64,000 nt of DNA, from the NCBI RefSeq assembly GCF_000143535.2, contig NC_037310.1, positions 682,001-746,000 of the forward strand, in the 5' to 3' direction. Of this stretch, positions 12,160-23,600 are shown in pieces; positions within the stretch are counted from its first letter, which is position 1; each line of letters opens with the position of its first letter. The position numbers and the translations under genes are program-made. The notes beneath the pieces were generated by a model. It did not search any database. It was not told the origin of the DNA and worked only from the letters and a program-made list of their open reading frames with translations. Origin of the DNA: Botrytis cinerea B05.10. Its lineage: Eukaryota; Ascomycota; Leotiomycetes; Helotiales; Sclerotiniaceae.

Positions 12160-12310
12160 ACTCCATTCCATTCCATTCCATTCCATTTCAGAACCTATCA
12201 AATGAATACGAGGAAAATCGTCAATTTATTTCATTCCAGATACTTGGATGCAATGCAATGCTGTACAATTTAATTTAACGCAATTCAACGCAACGCAACG
12301 CAACGCAACA
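12160..12310. repeat. Short pentanucleotide arrays CCATT and CAACG
   Basis: A run of about five CCATT units lies near 12163-12188, and a run of about five CAACG/CGCAA units near 12286-12310. A CCATA-type run follows near 12474-12500. Confidence 0.8.
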
Positions 12311-12764
12311 ATACCTCAATACCACAACGCAGACCCCAATCCCTAACATGCAACCAAGATTCACGCACATACAAACACAAACTCAAACTCAAACACAGAT
12401 ACAAACGCAACAAGCAAAAAGACATCCACCTCCCTTCCCACCCCAATGCACATACCCACGCCTATGCCAATAACATACCATACCATACCATATCATACCA
12501 TAGCCATGCAATTTCCATTCCACATCTGATCATTTTCATAATTCCCGTTCCGCAAAATCTTTTTCTCGAAGAGTTTTTTTTTTTTTTATGTCCCTCCCAA
12601 GCCCAAGATGCAGACTGAACTGAAGGTTCTTCCGATACCGTACTATGTCATGCGAATAAATACTATACGATATCCTACCATACCAAACCAAAGCATAGAA
12701 GGAAGGAAGGAAGGGAGGGAGGTAAGCGAAAATGAAAATGAAAATGAAGCGAAGCGAGGTTGGT

Positions 12765-15021
12765 TTACTTGGGGATATCGATGATTTTCCCTGGATTCAT
12801 TATCCAGTGTGGATCTGCGGGGTTGAGTTAGTTGAGGTTGTGATTTGAGGGGATATGGTATGCTCTCTAATAGATTTGAAGAAGAAAAGGGGAGAGGAGA
12901 GGGAAAAGTGAAAGGTAAACGATTACCTACCTAATGCCGATTTGATAGATTTCATGACTCCCAAAGTATCGTGTCCTAGTTCCATGAGAAGGGATTCTTT
13001 CTTTCCGATTCCTATTCCATGTTCGCCCTACATTTAAGTTAGTCTTCGATCCAAGGGTCATGCAAAATAAAGAAAGTCAAGTAGTGTACCGTTACTGTCC
13101 CCTCCATCTCCAAAGCTCGAACCACCATATTCTTCACACACCTCTCCACTTTCTCCATCTCCCCCGGCACCGTTCGATCATACATAATACTCTCGTGAAA
13201 ATTTCCATCTCCCACATGACCCAAGATACTAGCGAAAAGTCCCAAATCGTCCATCTCCTTCTTGCTCAACTCGATGATATCCGCCAATCTCGAGAAGGGC
13301 ACCGCCACGTCTGTACTCCAGACTTCACTCCCATTTGTTCGCAGTGCTAGCATACTCCACAACGATTCTTTCCTCGCTGACCATAATAGCTTTTGTTCTC
13401 GCGCGTCTTTTGCGAATTCAAAGGAGCTGCCGCGATGAGATTTGGCGATGGAGGAGACCATTGCTATGTTTTCTTTAACCGATGCTTTGGTACCGGAGAA
13501 TTTGAAGAAGAGGGTAGGGAGTTCTTTCCATTGACGAGGAGCAGTAGATTTGGATAAATTGACGACTTTCATCTGTACTTCGTCCATGATTTCCATAGCT
13601 GCAACTTGAATACCCGCACGCATGACACCAGCTGCTGCTGCTGCCGCATCACGAATCGTAGGGAAAGTGACTACAGCGACTGAGTATTCTGATGGTACGA
13701 CGGCGAGCTTGAGTGTAATTTCAGTTACAAGACCGAGGGTTCCTTCGGAGCCTACGAAAAGACTGTTAAGATTGTAGCCTGCAGAGGATTTACGGGGTCG
13801 TCGTTTGGTTTTGATGATTGTTCCGTCGGAAAGAACCACGGTTAGGTTTATGACCCAATCTTTCATTGAACCGTAACGAACACAGTTGGTACCAGAACAA
13901 TTTGTTCCTACCATACCTCCTATTTTTGCACTTGGGCCTGGATCCACTGGGAAGAAGAGTCCGGATTGACGTTTGGCAAGTTCATCGTTGAGATCCATCC
14001 ACTAATAGAAGATTAGAATTTACAAATACTGAAAGAGGTAGACGGAAATCAAGACTAATCTAGGGCTCTTACCGAAACAGATGGTTGAACAACAACATCC
14101 ATATCCTCCTGATGAAATGCAACGATTTGGTCCATGAAAGCAAAATCGACGCTAACACCTCCGTAAGGACATGATACATTTCCTTCCAAACTCGTGCCCC
14201 CTGAATAGGGAACAATTGGTACCCGATATTTGTGACATATCGAAGCGATTTTGGAGACTTCCTGAGTAGATTTTGGATACGCTACTGCTACTGGTAAACT
14301 ATTGACATTGGTAGATGACCATTCCGAGCTGTTGGTTCAGGTTAGTTGAGTATTTCATGAATTCGACAAGGAATTTAAGAAGCTGTCTGTGGCGTGACTA
14401 GCCAAGATATTTTCGCTTCTCATGTGAGACGAGCGATATTTCGAAATCATGAAGACTCCCTATGCTGATGAAAACACCCTGAACTTACTATCCATGAGCC
14501 AACAAATCTTCTGGATCCGTGGAAATAGTATCTTCGTTTGTAGCTTCTCGAATTTCCTTCAAGGCCTATATATTCACAATTTAGTCAGCCTTTATTTCTC
14601 CCCTCGCATTTCCATCTCGTCTCCCTTCCGAAAATATCAGTTCCATAACCAACAAACTCACCATCTCCATCTGTTTGATATTTGCATATCTAGGCACCGT
14701 AAACTTCTCTGGATCCGCATAATCCCTACCCTCAGCCCTCCTATTCCTTTCCCGTACCATAGCAAACGTGTAAGCTAAGCCGGCGGTGGCCGCCGCCAAC
14801 AAAAGAGCATTTTGTGTTGACCATCCTTTGTTGTCTTTGGTCTTAGGTTTCGGTATTGAGGTTGATATTTGTGAAGGCGTATGTGGATTTAATTTCGCAT
14901 TTCTACTTTGATATCTCAATTGTCTTGTTTGAGATATACCAGATACTCTAGGTGTAGAAATGCGAAAATATGGTGTACATTTCCCCGTGATAATTGTCGG
15001 TTGATGTCTCACCGAAAACAT
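12765..15021 (-). CDS. DLD1: D-lactate dehydrogenase (cytochrome), mitochondrial
   Basis: Oxidises D-lactate to pyruvate and passes electrons to cytochrome c at the inner mitochondrial membrane. Six exons (15021-14662, 14565-14489, 14328-14073, 14001-13090, 13027-12931, 12814-12765) encode 583 residues, close to yeast Dld1 (587). The start is the ATG at 15021. A basic Ser/Arg-rich mitochondrial presequence is followed by a membrane segment at about 71-89. The FAD-binding PCMH domain has PYSGGTSLEG near 186-195 and GGMVGTNCSGTNC in exon 4. The FAD-oxidase C-terminal domain has GHVGDGNFH, EHGIG near 537-541, and the terminal WIMNPGKI. All six junctions keep phase. The gene is alone on its strand. 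Confidence 0.96.
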
Positions 15022-15175
15022 GGCCACGGGCTTAGAGATAGAAATGGGAATTGATGGATGGATGGAGGGATGGATGTGACATACACCAACGAGACGACCT
15101 TGATCTGAACCAGGATAGAAATGAAGATTTCCGTGATCGCCTTTTCCCTTGTAAATATAGATGTACTCTGGAAAT

Positions 15176-15178
15176 GGA

Positions 15179-15211
<33 letters not shown>

Positions 15212-15222
15212 ATATATAATTA
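15176..15222. repeat. (TATGTG)n followed by (TA)n
   Basis: About five TATGTG units run into an alternating TA tract, about 160 bases upstream of the D-lactate dehydrogenase start. Confidence 0.9.
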
Positions 15223-16515
15223 TATATTCCAGATAGAGTATGGTGAAGATTTCAGCTGAAATCAAAGGTAATGCCCAGTAGATGAAAAGAGATAATAAGA
15301 TGGATAAGATGATAGTCATCAAATGATCAAGGTAAAAGAAAGAGGTCCAAAATCATTACTAACTAATGATCTGACGTCTGACTAGATGACTTTATATAGG
15401 TACGTGTATATATATCAGAGAATTCGGATATCTTTATACGTACCTCCCTAGACACTTACTTTGACTTCTTCTCCTTCATCGTACAGAAGTGGACCGTGTT
15501 CATTTTCTTTTCTAATCTGCAATTGACTTGGATGAGGAAGTAAAATAAAGTAAAGTCGAGTAAACAAGTACTAAGTCGTCATCAAATAAGTACTTGCTAG
15601 CGTTTGGTTGTGGATCATGAGTTATACAAATCCTCGTTGTGGCAAAGCATAACATGCTATGGAGGTCTAGATTGTTTATAAAGTTATCTATTTCACTCCC
15701 CAAGTACAATTGTTATTCCATTCGACTTATTCTCATCTGCCATCACAAATACTCAATAATCCTCCATTGATATTTGTCTTCCTAATTCTGAATGAAATTC
15801 CCGTGCTATATCGGGAGTTTCATTCCTCAACTCGCTCGGATTACTTAGCTAGGTAGTTGTATACAGTACATACATACATACATATACACATACACACAGT
15901 ACATGGAGATCAAACACGATCACCACCATTCTCCACTCAACCTCATCTCATAGACTTATACTCGTACTCACACTCACACCCACACTCACACTCATATTCA
16001 TATTCATCCCCATACATCCAAATACCCAGGTAGGAGATATACATGCATCATACATTCTACACCATACATCATACGGACCTAGTACTCCGGACACCCAGAT
16101 ATGCATTCATTCTCTACTCTCTACATTCTACTCTTGTCTCTCTCTCTACCTCCGCCTCCACCACAACAGATTACACATTGCACAAGAAACATTACCCACT
16201 AAATACGATAGAACCACCACCACGTCCCAGCACGGCATCCCAATCTCACCTCACCTCACCTCACCTCACCCCTACCCTCAATCATCACTCAAAAATTCTC
16301 ACTGCCAGCTGACCACTCTGACTACTCAATCCCAATTCCCATACAAACTTTCCCCAAATCCTCCAATACAATATTGCAATCCCACTTCCCCCCCCCCACA
16401 CACTAACACCTCGCCAACAATAATCCAACTAAAATAATACTCATCATGCTCTCCTCACCAATCCACTCTCCAATCCACTCTCCACCCAAGACTTCACTTC
16501 CAGACTAATTACCTA

Positions 16516-16520
<5 letters not shown>

Positions 16521-16566
<46 letters not shown>
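16521..16566. repeat. (CT)23 dinucleotide microsatellite
   Basis: Perfect CT tract, followed by GTCTCTC. Confidence 0.95.
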
Positions 16567-16575
<9 letters not shown>

Positions 16576-16740
16576 CTCCAATCCGAACTTCCATCCATCC
16601 ATCCGTCCCTCACCCAACCTGTCGTGTTACCCCACGTTTACCTTAGCCCAAATGAACAAATGCAGTGTTGACGGCTCAGATGCCTGTTTGTTTGTCTGTC
16701 TTGTCTATGTTGTGTATTGCTATATACCTACATGTCTATA

Positions 16741-16808
16741 AATGTATGTATGTGTGTATGTATGTGTGTATGTATGTGTGTGTGTATGTGTGTGTGTATG
16801 TGTATATG

Positions 16809-16839
<31 letters not shown>

Positions 16840-16845
16840 GTATGA
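16741..16845. repeat. Compound TATG/TG/TA microsatellite
   Basis: TATG and TGTG units are followed by a TA run and then four TATG units. Highly alternating purine-pyrimidine sequence. Confidence 0.92.
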
Positions 16846-17140
16846 CATTATATATACCGACATCTATACATATACATGTAGGTACGTACCCAACACCATT
16901 AACATATACCAACATGTAAAGTAAAGTAATGTAATGTAATGCAATGTATTACTTTTGTCCCTTGTAGTTTTACACTCTCGCCTCTAGATTTACATCATGT
17001 ACATTTATTTCATTTTGTTGCCTTTCCATTCCCTTTCATTCCTCTCTCAATTCCTTTCTTCATACAGACAGACTCCAGAGTATCAGATATACTATACTAA
17101 ATAGGTACACTACAAGCTGGCACATAATATATAACACAAT

Positions 17141-17166
17141 ATAACATAACATAACATAACATAACA
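17141..17166. repeat. (ATAAC)5 pentanucleotide repeat
   Basis: Five copies of ATAAC, preceded by related ATAACACAAT sequence. Confidence 0.85.
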
Positions 17167-17420
17167 TACGACTTCAATACAACCCAACACAACACAATAA
17201 TACAGTACAATACATACCCATACCCATAACTATATATATATATATATACAAAAAAACCTACACACACACACACCCTCACACCTTCCATCCCCCAACATCA
17301 TCACCCAAACCCCCAATTATAAACAATCCCAATCCCCTTGCCATACCTTGCCAAGTACATACCAAGTACATACCAAGTACATACATACCTATTACCCAAA
17401 TACCCAAATACCCCAAGTAC

Positions 17421-17500
17421 CTACCTACCTACCTACCTACCTACCTACCTACCTACCTACCTACCTACCTACCTACCTACCTACCTACCTACCTACCTAC
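17421..17500. repeat. (CTAC)20 perfect tetranucleotide microsatellite
   Basis: Twenty uninterrupted CTAC units. Immediately upstream (about 17350-17385) is a short 12-bp repeat of ACCAAGTACAT type. Confidence 0.97.
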
Positions 17501-18153
17501 ACTACATCCCACCCAGTCCCTCCCTCTTACCTAACAGAAATCACACACACACATCACTTCGGCCGGCTCCTTGCTTCCCATGATACTCTAAATCGGTAAA
17601 CCCCCAACCCGAAATCTTGGTCCTGCCGAGTGTCTAGATCGATGCATGTGACAAGAAAGAATGTAATCATCGATGGAAGATGAATTAATACACTGATGTA
17701 ATTGGTGATTGTGTTGAAGGAAAGAAAAATGCTGAACGATAGCTTACTCCATACTCGGGCGGGAGATGGTCTTCGTACTGTATTCAAGGATACCGAGGTT
17801 TCAGCAAGCACGGTGGTCCCTAACAATTTCTTGATGAGTAAAAGATGTTGGATTAATGTACCAATATGCTCATTCCTGCATGAACAAGATTGTGTTGTGG
17901 ATAATGGTTGGGATTTGAAATCTTCACGACCTAGGTACATATTTACATTCCACACATCACATCACAATCAAAGTTCAAAAACCATCCGTTTAAAGTTGGA
18001 TTTGGAGGGTTATATCATTGTGGTAAAAAAATCGACTCATACTAAAATGTGTCGTCATATTTCTCATAAACTTTTGCCTATTGCAAAAGGAGATTTTTAA
18101 TATCCCATTCCATGACTCCCCCTGGCCCAAATACAAATCGAAACGTACTACAT

Positions 18154-19352
18154 TTATTGACCAGCGATGGCATGAGCACGTCTGCGGTCTCTCTCCTCAG
18201 CAATGGTGAGCTTAACACCCTTACCCTTTGGAAGGGAGATCCATGGCTTCTCAGCTCCGATGACGAAAACGTTGCTCTCACGGGTAGCGAAAGAGTTGTC
18301 TATGGCATCCTTGATGTGGACAATGTTGAAACCTCCATCGTGACGTTCACGGTGAGTGATAACACCAACACGTCCCATGTTGCGACCACCAGTAGCCATG
18401 GCGATGACACCAGTGTCGAACTTGATGAAGTCGGTGATCTTTCCGGTAGCAAGGTCAATCTTGACGGTGTCGTTGACCTTGATGGATGGGTCTGGGTAAC
18501 GGATACTAGAAATTTTATTAGCATCTCTGGGGGGATAAAAAAATTCAAACCGTTGATCTAGCAGAATTTGTGTCGGAGGGGATCGACCAAAGCTTGGACC
18601 AACGGCTGAATGATGTCTGACAGAACTTACGTTCTAGCATCGTGCGTGACCAAGAATGGGATTCCGCCCTTGCCCAATTGCACTCTCTTGACTTTTCCGA
18701 GCTTGTATTCGGCCTCCTCAGCTTGGATACGGTGAACGGTGAAACGTCCCTTGGTGTCGTAAACCAAACGGAAGTTCTCGCTGGTCTTCTCAATACCGAT
18801 AACATCCATGAAACCGGCTGGGTAGGTGGCATCGGTGCGAACCTTGCCGTCGACCTTGATCAAACGTTGCATAACGATTGCCTTGGTCTCACGGGAGTTG
18901 AGAGCATACTTGAGACGGTTACGGATGAAGACGATAAGAGGCATGCAGTCTCTAAGCTTGTGTGGACCGGCGGAAGGACGAGGAGCATAGGCACCGGACA
19001 ATTTGTCCAAGAGCCAGTGGTTTGGCGCGCTCAAGCGCTTTTGGTGCTTCTTTCTATGCGACAAAAAATGTTAGTAAATGTCTGAGATGTGCTGGGCTGT
19101 ATGTATATATATATTTTTGCGAAAATTGGATGAGGTGATTGAACAGAGCGACCGTAGAATAGTTCATCGTTGGCAATTGTAGCTTTCGAATGATCGACGA
19201 GTCCCAATATCACCAAATCCCCATATCTCCCAATGTCATTGCCAATACCAATCGACTGAATTTCAAATCGATTGAGAAAGTCGACACGGTCTTTTCGCAG
19301 CTCAATAAAATAACAATAAAGGAAAAGGCTGTGCTTACGGTCCTCTACCCAT
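18154..19352 (-). CDS. RPS4: Ribosomal protein eS4 (40S, RPS4)
   Basis: Component of the small ribosomal subunit in the cytoplasm. Three exons (19352-19339, 19053-18631, 18505-18154) encode 262 residues, the normal length. The first exon is only 14 nt (MGRGP minus one base) and joins in phase to [10 protein letters not shown]. The S4 RNA-binding segment, the KOW-like segment ([12 protein letters not shown]) and the conserved tail ending [10 protein letters not shown] are intact. The first intron is 285 nt, much longer than other introns here, which is common in fungal ribosomal protein genes. Upstream lies a 1.3 kb spacer shared with the divergent RdRP gene. Confidence 0.97.
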
Positions 19353-20694
19353 GGTTGCGTCTCTGTGTGTATGGAGAAACAAGTATTGGGGGTGGTTGTT
19401 GTCGTCGAAGTTGTCGAAAGAAAAAGTTCTAAAATCCAAATTGAAGACTTTCTCAAAAGTTCCTCCCAGATTTGTGCGCTATCTTAAGCGAGGCTGTGGA
19501 TATCGTGCCTGAAATATAAGGCGTAGATAGACCCTCACCACTGCTTCACTTATCTTCATCACGGGCTCACGCATTCCCTTTACCCCACCATTTAATGGGT
19601 ATCTTCTCGCGGTAGCTCACGATTCTCGTACGTGTATTCCTCCTCTTGCATCGTCTCTTTATTATATAAATGCAGTAAACAGAAGCAGGAGAACAGAATA
19701 TCGAAGCAAGAAAGGCATTGGAATATGGTTTGAATCGATGGTGAACGATCATTTCCTAGTGAATTGTATCTTGGCATGTATAACCTCGATCCTTCGACAG
19801 CGCAGAACAGCGCAGAACGGGAAAGGGAATAGTTCCATCACATTTCACATCTCAATACAATGTCAAAGTCTGGCAACAATACTTCTATGCATCAGGTATG
19901 CATATGATCCTCGCGGATTTCAAACCGCCCTTCTTGTGAAATCTTCTGCCATTTGAGTATTCGAAAAGATCTTTGTTTCTTCTCAATGCTTGCTTTTTTG
20001 CACCTCCGTCGTTTGTTTGCAAGTGCTAGGGAGCGCAGCTCTTGAAATTGGGTTGAAGACAAGACAAACGACAAACGCATTGAAAACATTGGTATACAGA
20101 GGATGAAACGTTCTTTCCGTCTGGTTTTTCTCTTTCTTTCTCTCTGTCTCTCGCGTTCACTTTTTCTTTGGAAGCTAGCGTTGATCATTCACTTCTAACT
20201 CCACCTCCACCTACACCAAATCAACCACAACCCTTTCTCTTCCTTTTTCTATTTTTCAAACTTTCAATCTCCAACAACTTCCAACTTCTCACTTCCTTTT
20301 CTCCTTCAGCCAATATCAGTGCCTCTGTTTGTAATACTGATTTGTTTTCTATCTCGTCATTAGTTGCCAGGGAACGGAAACATCGATTTCTCTGAAGCTA
20401 TCGTTTCTCGAGTTGACTACATCTCACCATTCGATTCCTCTGTCATTTGATAGATCAAACCCTTGATTTACGTATCACTCTATTTTCCAGCCAAGTAGCT
20501 TCTTTTCTGCTAAAGGGAGAGGAGTTTCAGTCGGTACCCAGGACAAAGGTTTGCAAAGTTTGAATCTTCATCTTCCACGGAATCCCCAGCGAAGCTACGA
20601 AGCTAACAATTTTCTTCAGACTCAGAAATCATTTCTATATTCAAGGTTGATCTCCTCATTTCATGTTTGCATTCACAACCTCGTAATCGCAACG
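19353..20694. other. Divergent spacer between eS4 and the RdRP gene
   Basis: Must carry both promoters. The half nearer the RdRP is pyrimidine-rich on the plus strand (about 20100-20330: TTTTTCTCTTTCTTTCTCTC-like), a usual feature of fungal promoters just before the transcription start. The frame open from 20551 has no ATG before 20695. Confidence 0.5.
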
Positions 20695-23600
20695 ATGACG
20701 ACCACGACGACCATGACTCCCAGACTCCCAGCTATTCAGGTCAAACCTGAAGTTAGTGAATCAGATCAAATCGTATTGCGCATTGACAACATACAGCCCG
20801 GGACCACAATATCTGATTTGATCAGTAATCTGGAAAAGCAAGGTAGCATTGTGTATGTCGAGATATTTGCAGACAACATTCAAAGAGGAAAAGTGACATT
20901 CTCACCTGCTCCGAGCCCTTTCTGGCGAAGTGGTCAATATCCAATCACCACTGCGGTTGGCAACACTTATGATGTTAAAATCCGGCTCGATGCTACCCCA
21001 AGAAGAGGAGGAACCGTGAGAAGCCCCTTCAGGAATATTTTTTACCCTGAAAAGACGAAACTTGTTTCTTCTACTCTTCAGCTCGGGGTCATGATAGAGC
21101 CGGAATGTATGATGCCTATGGAGACTCTGAAATCCCAGGAACCTGGCGATCTTACACTCACATTGAATCTGAGGCGTAAAGAACTTGAAGCTCATTTCAC
21201 AGTGCATCTTGTGGATCCACGAACTCATGGTGACATTGATTTCCCTAGTAAATCTGAGGTTGGGGAGTATAATCGCCGTGAGAAATACATGTTCACTATA
21301 CCTTTTGGTCAGTTGAAGTCAATTCAGAAGATTGATCTTAGAGGAGGAAACTTTTCACTCTTGATGTCTTTAGATAGTCCGCCTAGATTCTTCCGCTGGC
21401 GGAATGATGGACAGGCACCTCAATCAGGAGTGCTATCATGGAATCAATGGGATAATTGGTTTCGGCAAACCGATATTGAATTTGACCCTTTTATCATTGA
21501 ATCTCAACCAGTCGCTTTACACAAGAAGAGGCCAGTCATTGATATTGGTAATTTATACTTAAGGTACTTCTATTTCAAGAGCTAAACTAACTTGTATAGG
21601 TCGCTGGACTACCTACCGCTGGACTTTCAATAATGGCCAATGTCCCCCAGATAAATTTCAAATGGTTCAGGCGGCTCTCCAAGATTTCAACATCGATATG
21701 ATCTCTCTGAATAGCTTCAATTTGATGCCAATGCGTAAAGCCGAGCTATGGTCTCTCATAGACCCATGTGAGGCCAAAACTACACAAGCTGGCCTCCGTT
21801 CTCTTGATCCAAGCAGTGTCAAAGTAAATCTACCATTTGAAGTAAGATATCAATTGGAAGTGTGCATTTCTAGGGAGATTGTCAATGAATACAATATAGA
21901 CGAAAAGTTCATAAATTCCTTAGCCGAATTATCTGCACAAGATCCAGCCAAGGCAAGGAATTTACTGGAGTACGTCGCCGAGCATTACAGCTCCAAACGC
22001 CTATACGACCCTTCGTCTATTTTTACCAACAGTGAAGCTTTGTCGTTTTCTGCCTTGACTGATATTCCCCATTATTGTGCCTTTTCACGAAAAGCTACAG
22101 TAACACCGACTTCAATCTTATTCAATTCACCTACTGTTGAAACTACCAACAGAGTTTTGCGACACTACTCGAAGGAGAACCAAGAAGGTCGATTTTTACG
22201 TGTTCAGTTTACTGATGAAAAGTTCGAGGTGAGTTTCCTTCACAGTTCCCCTCTGTGCTTCCCTTATTGATAAACGCAGGGCCGGATCAATTCATGTGCC
22301 GATAAGATTCGTAATGATGCAATATTCACAAGAGTTTTTAGGGTGATCAGTAATGGCATTCGTATTGGTGATAGGCACTACGAGTTTTTAGCCTTTGGAA
22401 ACTCTCAATTTCGAGAGAATGGCGCATACTTCTTTTGTCCATCTGCCAATTTATCTTGCAACGATATTCGCCAATGGATGGGGACTTTTTCCCACATCAA
22501 TGTAGTTGCAAAGTATGCTGCGAGACTTGGCCAGTGTTTCTCAACAACTAGAGCTATTAAAGGTCTTTCCGCGCCCGACATCGTGAAGATTCCTGATATT
22601 GAAAGGGGTAGGTACTGCTTCACTGATGGAGTTGGCAAGATCTCACCTTATCTTGCTCAAATGATTGCTTCTGAACTAAAGCTACGTGTCGACTTAGCAC
22701 CATCGGCTTTTCAATTTAGACTGGGTGGCTGCAAAGGCATATTAGTCGTTTCTCCTGATGCGAAAGATAATGAAGTCCATATTCGCAAAAGTCAGCAAAA
22801 GTTCACAGCTGCATACAATGGTCTCGAAATCATTCGATGTTCACAATTCTCCTCTGCTACTCTTAATAGGCAAACTATCACTATCCTTTCAGCACTTGGA
22901 GTCAAGGATGAAGTATTCTTGAAGATGCTATCCAGGCAACTTTCTGACTATCAGAGTGCAATGAGCAACAACGCCATTGCACTTGGCCTCCTTAACAGAT
23001 ACATTGATGATAATCATATGACCATCAATATTGCTGGTATGATATTGAATGGTTTCATGTCAGAAAAAGAACCATTTGTTCTATCTTTGCTCCATCTATG
23101 GAGAGCATGGTCGATCAAACTCCTAAAGGAGAAGGCAAAGATTATAGTTGAGAATGGAGCTTTCGTGCTTGGTTGTGTTGATGAAACGAACACTCTCAGG
23201 GGTTATACCAAGCCAACAGTGGCATACGGTACGACTTACAAAGAAACCGAGTTGCCCCAAATTTTTATCCAAGTTCCTGATAGAGAGAACACCACTCAAT
23301 ACAATGTCATTGAAGGAATTTGCCTCGTCGGACGAAATCCATCTCTTCATCCTGGTGATCTTAGGGTTGTCCAAGCCGTAAACATACCAGCTTTGCACCA
23401 CTTGCGGGACGTCGTTGTGTTCCCTCAAAGTGGCGAAAGAGACGTGCCTAGCATGTGTTCTGGTGGCGATTTAGATGGTGATGACTTTTTTGTCATATGG
23501 GATAAGGATCTCCAACCAACAGAATGGAATTGTGAGCCAATGAGCTACGCAGCCTTAGATCCTGTAGCGCTTAAACGACCTGTTGTTGTGACAGACTTGC

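Larger units (their letters stand above)
11369..12764. other. Intergenic spacer rich in simple repeats
   Basis: Lies between the 3' ends of RPC31 and the D-lactate dehydrogenase gene (convergent). It carries several pentanucleotide arrays (listed separately), a poly-T run near 12576-12588 and a GAAG run near 12700-12720. An apparent 164-codon frame (11779-12273) is a translation of these repeats. Confidence 0.6.
15022..18153. other. Microsatellite-rich gene desert of 3.1 kb
   Basis: Between the 5' end of the D-lactate dehydrogenase gene and the 3' end of the eS4 gene. It contains many simple repeats on both strands (the main ones listed separately) and only short repeat-derived frames. Part of it must be the D-lactate dehydrogenase promoter. 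No RNA gene was recognised. Confidence 0.7.

Noticed and set aside
11779..12273. 164-codon open frame on the plus strand
   Set aside because: It is mostly a translation of ATCCT and CCATT repeats and CT-rich DNA, has no domain, and lies in a 3' spacer.
17421..17500. CRISPR-like array
   Set aside because: It is a simple 4-bp tandem repeat without spacers, and the genome is eukaryotic.
16665..17599. Several open frames coding YVCMYVCVYV- and YLPTYLPT-like proteins
   Set aside because: They are translations of TATG and CTAC microsatellites, open in more than one frame at once.
19054..19338. snoRNA in the first intron of eS4
   Set aside because: Only partial C-box-like words (GGTGATA, CGATGAA) and no matching D box (CTGA) at proper spacing were found.
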